Assembly (NCBI GenBank): GCA_958496175.1
Contig: OY292275.1
Location: 22,607,001 to 22,671,000, forward strand
Length of the DNA: 64,000 nt
DNA from: Sisyra terminalis
Taxonomy: Eukaryota; Arthropoda; Insecta; Neuroptera; Sisyridae
Direction: 5' to 3'
Shown in pieces: positions 61,701-64,000 of the stretch. The first letter of the stretch is position 1. Each line of letters starts with the position of its first letter. Position numbers and translations under genes: made by a program. The notes below the pieces were generated by a model. It made no database searches and was not told the DNA's origin. It worked only from the letters and a program-made list of their open reading frames with translations.

Positions 61701-62209
61701 ACTCGTCTCACCTCGGTGATCTGTTTTCTACGTACTTAGATGAATTGATGAAATCTTCATAATTCCAATACCGATCATTTTGCCATTATTTCTAGTAAAT
61801 TCATAAATCTAAGTTTTCAATTTATAATTTTATAGGTTCGTGAGGGTTGAAAGATCAACCCTTAAATGTACAACTCGTGCTTATGTTACGATGTTCCAAA
61901 CAACTATTACCCTTTCAAATCCTTTGCGAATAATGGCTACTTTTGAAATTCCGACCACGATTATTTTAATCTACGAATCTTTTGTTTTGCGCGACAGTGG
62001 TCTTGAAATTACGGATGAGTCCTCATTATTAAAATGAAATCGATGTAGATCATATTAGAAATAAAATAAATCGCCTTGCATTTGTGAGCGACCAATTTTC
62101 ATAACACTTAAGATAACAGATTGAAATTAAAAATGAAAAATAAAGGCATGTGAGAATACAAGGGGAGGATAATGTTTGTAATGCTTCCTCCTTGTATCAC
62201 AATCGAAAT
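58740..62209. other. AT-rich non-coding DNA
   Basis: No gene. Frames at 59816-60037, 60309-60497, 60762-60962 and 61840-62037 lack domain features or flanking splice evidence. About 61660-61740 is less AT-rich. Confidence 0.45.
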
Positions 62210-62431
62210 CAGTAGCGTAGACTGTGTTTTTCCCGCCCGGAGTTGGCTGGAAATTCGCCATTTTCACTAATAGTCAAGAAAAATGGTAAAAATTCAACTA
62301 TGTTTTTCAAGTATGTTATTCAATTATGAAAGCAAAATCTTTAATGGAATTATCAATGTCAATATGCCATCCCATTTTCACATGCTGCCAAAAGTCATGG
62401 TCTCTATGGTACTCACTACGCTACGCTACTA
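62210..62431. mobile_element. hAT-type MITE, family hAT-M2, copy 2
   Basis: Left end CAGTAGCGTAG. Right end ACTACGCTACGCTACTA, inverted. Flanking 8-mers ATCGAAAT and ACAGAAAT agree at 6 of 8. The internal order is the same as in 28920-29165 (CGCCCGGAGTTGGCTGGAAA, GGAATTATCAATGTCAATAT, GTCATGGTCTCT). Confidence 0.75.
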
Positions 62432-62503
62432 ACAGAAATAGTTCTATATTAATTTTTTTCAAAATTTTGAAACTGTCATAAAGGCTTCCTACTATTGTAA
62501 TGC

Positions 62504-62620
62504 TTTTTTTTTTGTTATTTATCATCGCTTTATAACTGTTAGGATTCTTAGCGACTGTAGGGTTAATAAGAAACCATATCGAGAAATATTGAAAATTTGC
62601 CAGTTTACCAGTTTTGGAAT
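62504..62620 (-). mobile_element. SINE-1 3' fragment
   Basis: Minus-strand copy, top-strand reading: a T-run (A tail), GTTATTTATCATCGCTTTAT, TTAGCGACTGTAGGG, ATCGAGAAATATTGAAAATT, CAGTTTTGGAA. The head is missing. Confidence 0.65.
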
Positions 62621-64000
62621 TATGCATTATATCTAATGTAAGGATTTTCTGAAAAGTAGATAGATTTACACAAAAATTGCTCTTTTTAAATCAGTGTATT
62701 GTGAATATTAATTTTCAAAAAATATGTATCATTTAATAATATAGTAATGTTCAGCCTAACTCGAAATTAACGTTTTCATAACTAACGCTAATAACTTAAT
62801 AATTAAACGCCATCTTCGGTATAAGTAACTAACTAACACCTTTAATTCATTAAGGTATTGGTTGTAAAATTATTCGTTACACAAATTAAAATGTTTCAAT
62901 TTACAATGTTAACGGATTTGATTGTACCGTATTTAATTGTAGAATTTGGATAAGAAACCAACTTTTAATGTTATTCAGATTCTTATTTATTTCTTCTATG
63001 GATACCTACGTAACTTTGTTCAATAAATTGTTGGACCTATTTGAATAAGCCATTAATTTCAGCATTAGTTTCGGTTTATTTTTTTTTAATCTAGTGAAGT
63101 TTGAAAGAAATAAAAATACTAAAATATTCATGTTGATATTTCTTGCTAACTCATGAATATAAATTTTATTGGCGTGATATTTTCACAGTTTGAATAGTGG
63201 AAACAAATAGTGCTCGCAACCGAAATACATTTTTCATTTTTTTTTTCATTCAAGTGGTATCGTAGGTACAGCGAAGAAATTATCTCCGGGAAAAAATACT
63301 TATCCGCTGAAATGTCTGAAATACGTATATACGTGCGTGTAGCGTAAAGGGGAAAAATGTTTCCCTTGGGTTTCTCCCCTTGACTCAAAGTAAACTCCTG
63401 ACTTGGCGATAACATTGCGAAACACGTAACGTTTGTGTTCCAACATAGAAAAATAAAACAGGGGAGATTTCTTTTCGGTTGATATATAAATGCGATCATC
63501 TCAGCAAATCACAATATTTTGCATTTGAAATTTTCAAGTAGCACTGAGATTATTAAACTTTCCACCATTTGAACAAATGCATCGCATCGAAAAAGCTTCT
63601 GCTCACGTTTAAAACACGCATTGTGGTTAATTTCGATTCAAGGATATTTACTTAAGTGCAGACAAGGCCGTTTTAAGTCGAACAAAGAATCAAGTAAAGT
63701 TCGTCTTTTTCGACAAGTACAGTTGTCACATCAAGTTTACAACACCCGAATACGAATATGAGTTTCGAAACAGGAAAAAATATTTTTTCCTTTAATTTTC
63801 TTCTGTTTCAATGAAAGAAATTCACGGGTTGGATATCTAATGAAATGAATAATGAATAACTCTATTTATAGGAACTACTAAAAAAGATCGAAAAACAAAG
63901 CTTTGAATACAAAGCTTAAAATTGATTTTTCGGAGTACTTTATACACCCATGTATTTCACATTAATTTGAAAATTATAAACGAAACATTAATAGCAAAAT
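62621..64000. other. AT-rich non-coding DNA; GC-richer patch at 63.29-63.45 kb
   Basis: No gene. The minus-strand 117-codon frame at 63146-63499 has no domain signature. A palindromic ATACGTATATACGT-type string lies at about 63321-63334. Confidence 0.4.

Noticed and set aside
1..64000. CRISPR array, bacterial operon or defence system
   Set aside because: No regularly spaced direct repeats, no prokaryotic gene density or ribosome binding sites; features are those of a eukaryotic genome.

Overview
The window is AT-rich eukaryotic DNA and almost entirely non-coding. It most likely comes from an insect. This is inferred from mariner and hAT remnants, a tRNA-derived SINE family, LINE 3' ends with A-rich tails, short GC-rich promoter-like islands and a canonical GTATGT splice donor. 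A beetle is a guess only. There are no operons, ribosome binding sites, CRISPR arrays or phage genes, and nearly all open frames are chance or repeat-derived.

One genuine gene is visible, on the + strand. A CpG-rich, promoter-like stretch (about 44.5-45.6 kb) leads into a 5' leader and then a coding exon at 46305-46572. The exon encodes 89 residues of a low-complexity, Pro-, His- and Ser-rich N-terminus with a sumoylation-type IKQE motif. It ends at a phase-1 splice donor. No further exon is recognisable in the remaining 17.4 kb, so the rest is probably a long first intron. A second CpG-rich island (about 56.6-57.1 kb) lies inside that presumed intron and could be an alternative promoter or enhancer.

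The other structure is decayed mobile DNA. 1-12 kb: a foldback element, two SINE fragments, a LINE 3' end and some GC-rich blocks. 12.7-14.7 kb: a tandem duplication in which both units carry the same SINE and only one carries a MITE, followed by a split SINE. 16-23 kb: two members of one hAT MITE family, LINE fragments, a full SINE, a second foldback member, a hAT remnant and two hAT termini. 25-37 kb: a decayed mariner, three copies of a palindrome-containing MITE, two more hAT MITEs, a 191-bp foldback, a dispersed repeat pair and SINE pieces. 40 kb: a LINE C-terminal fragment. 48.9-49.6 kb: a 710-bp TTAA-flanked non-autonomous transposon. 51-62 kb: a small MITE, LINE fragments, an internally deleted mariner, a 288-bp foldback, a hAT MITE and a SINE piece.

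No multi-gene system is present. The items most worth following up are the unidentified regulator exon with its two CpG islands and leader ORF, the SINE family, and the duplication that preserves an empty transposon site beside a filled one.
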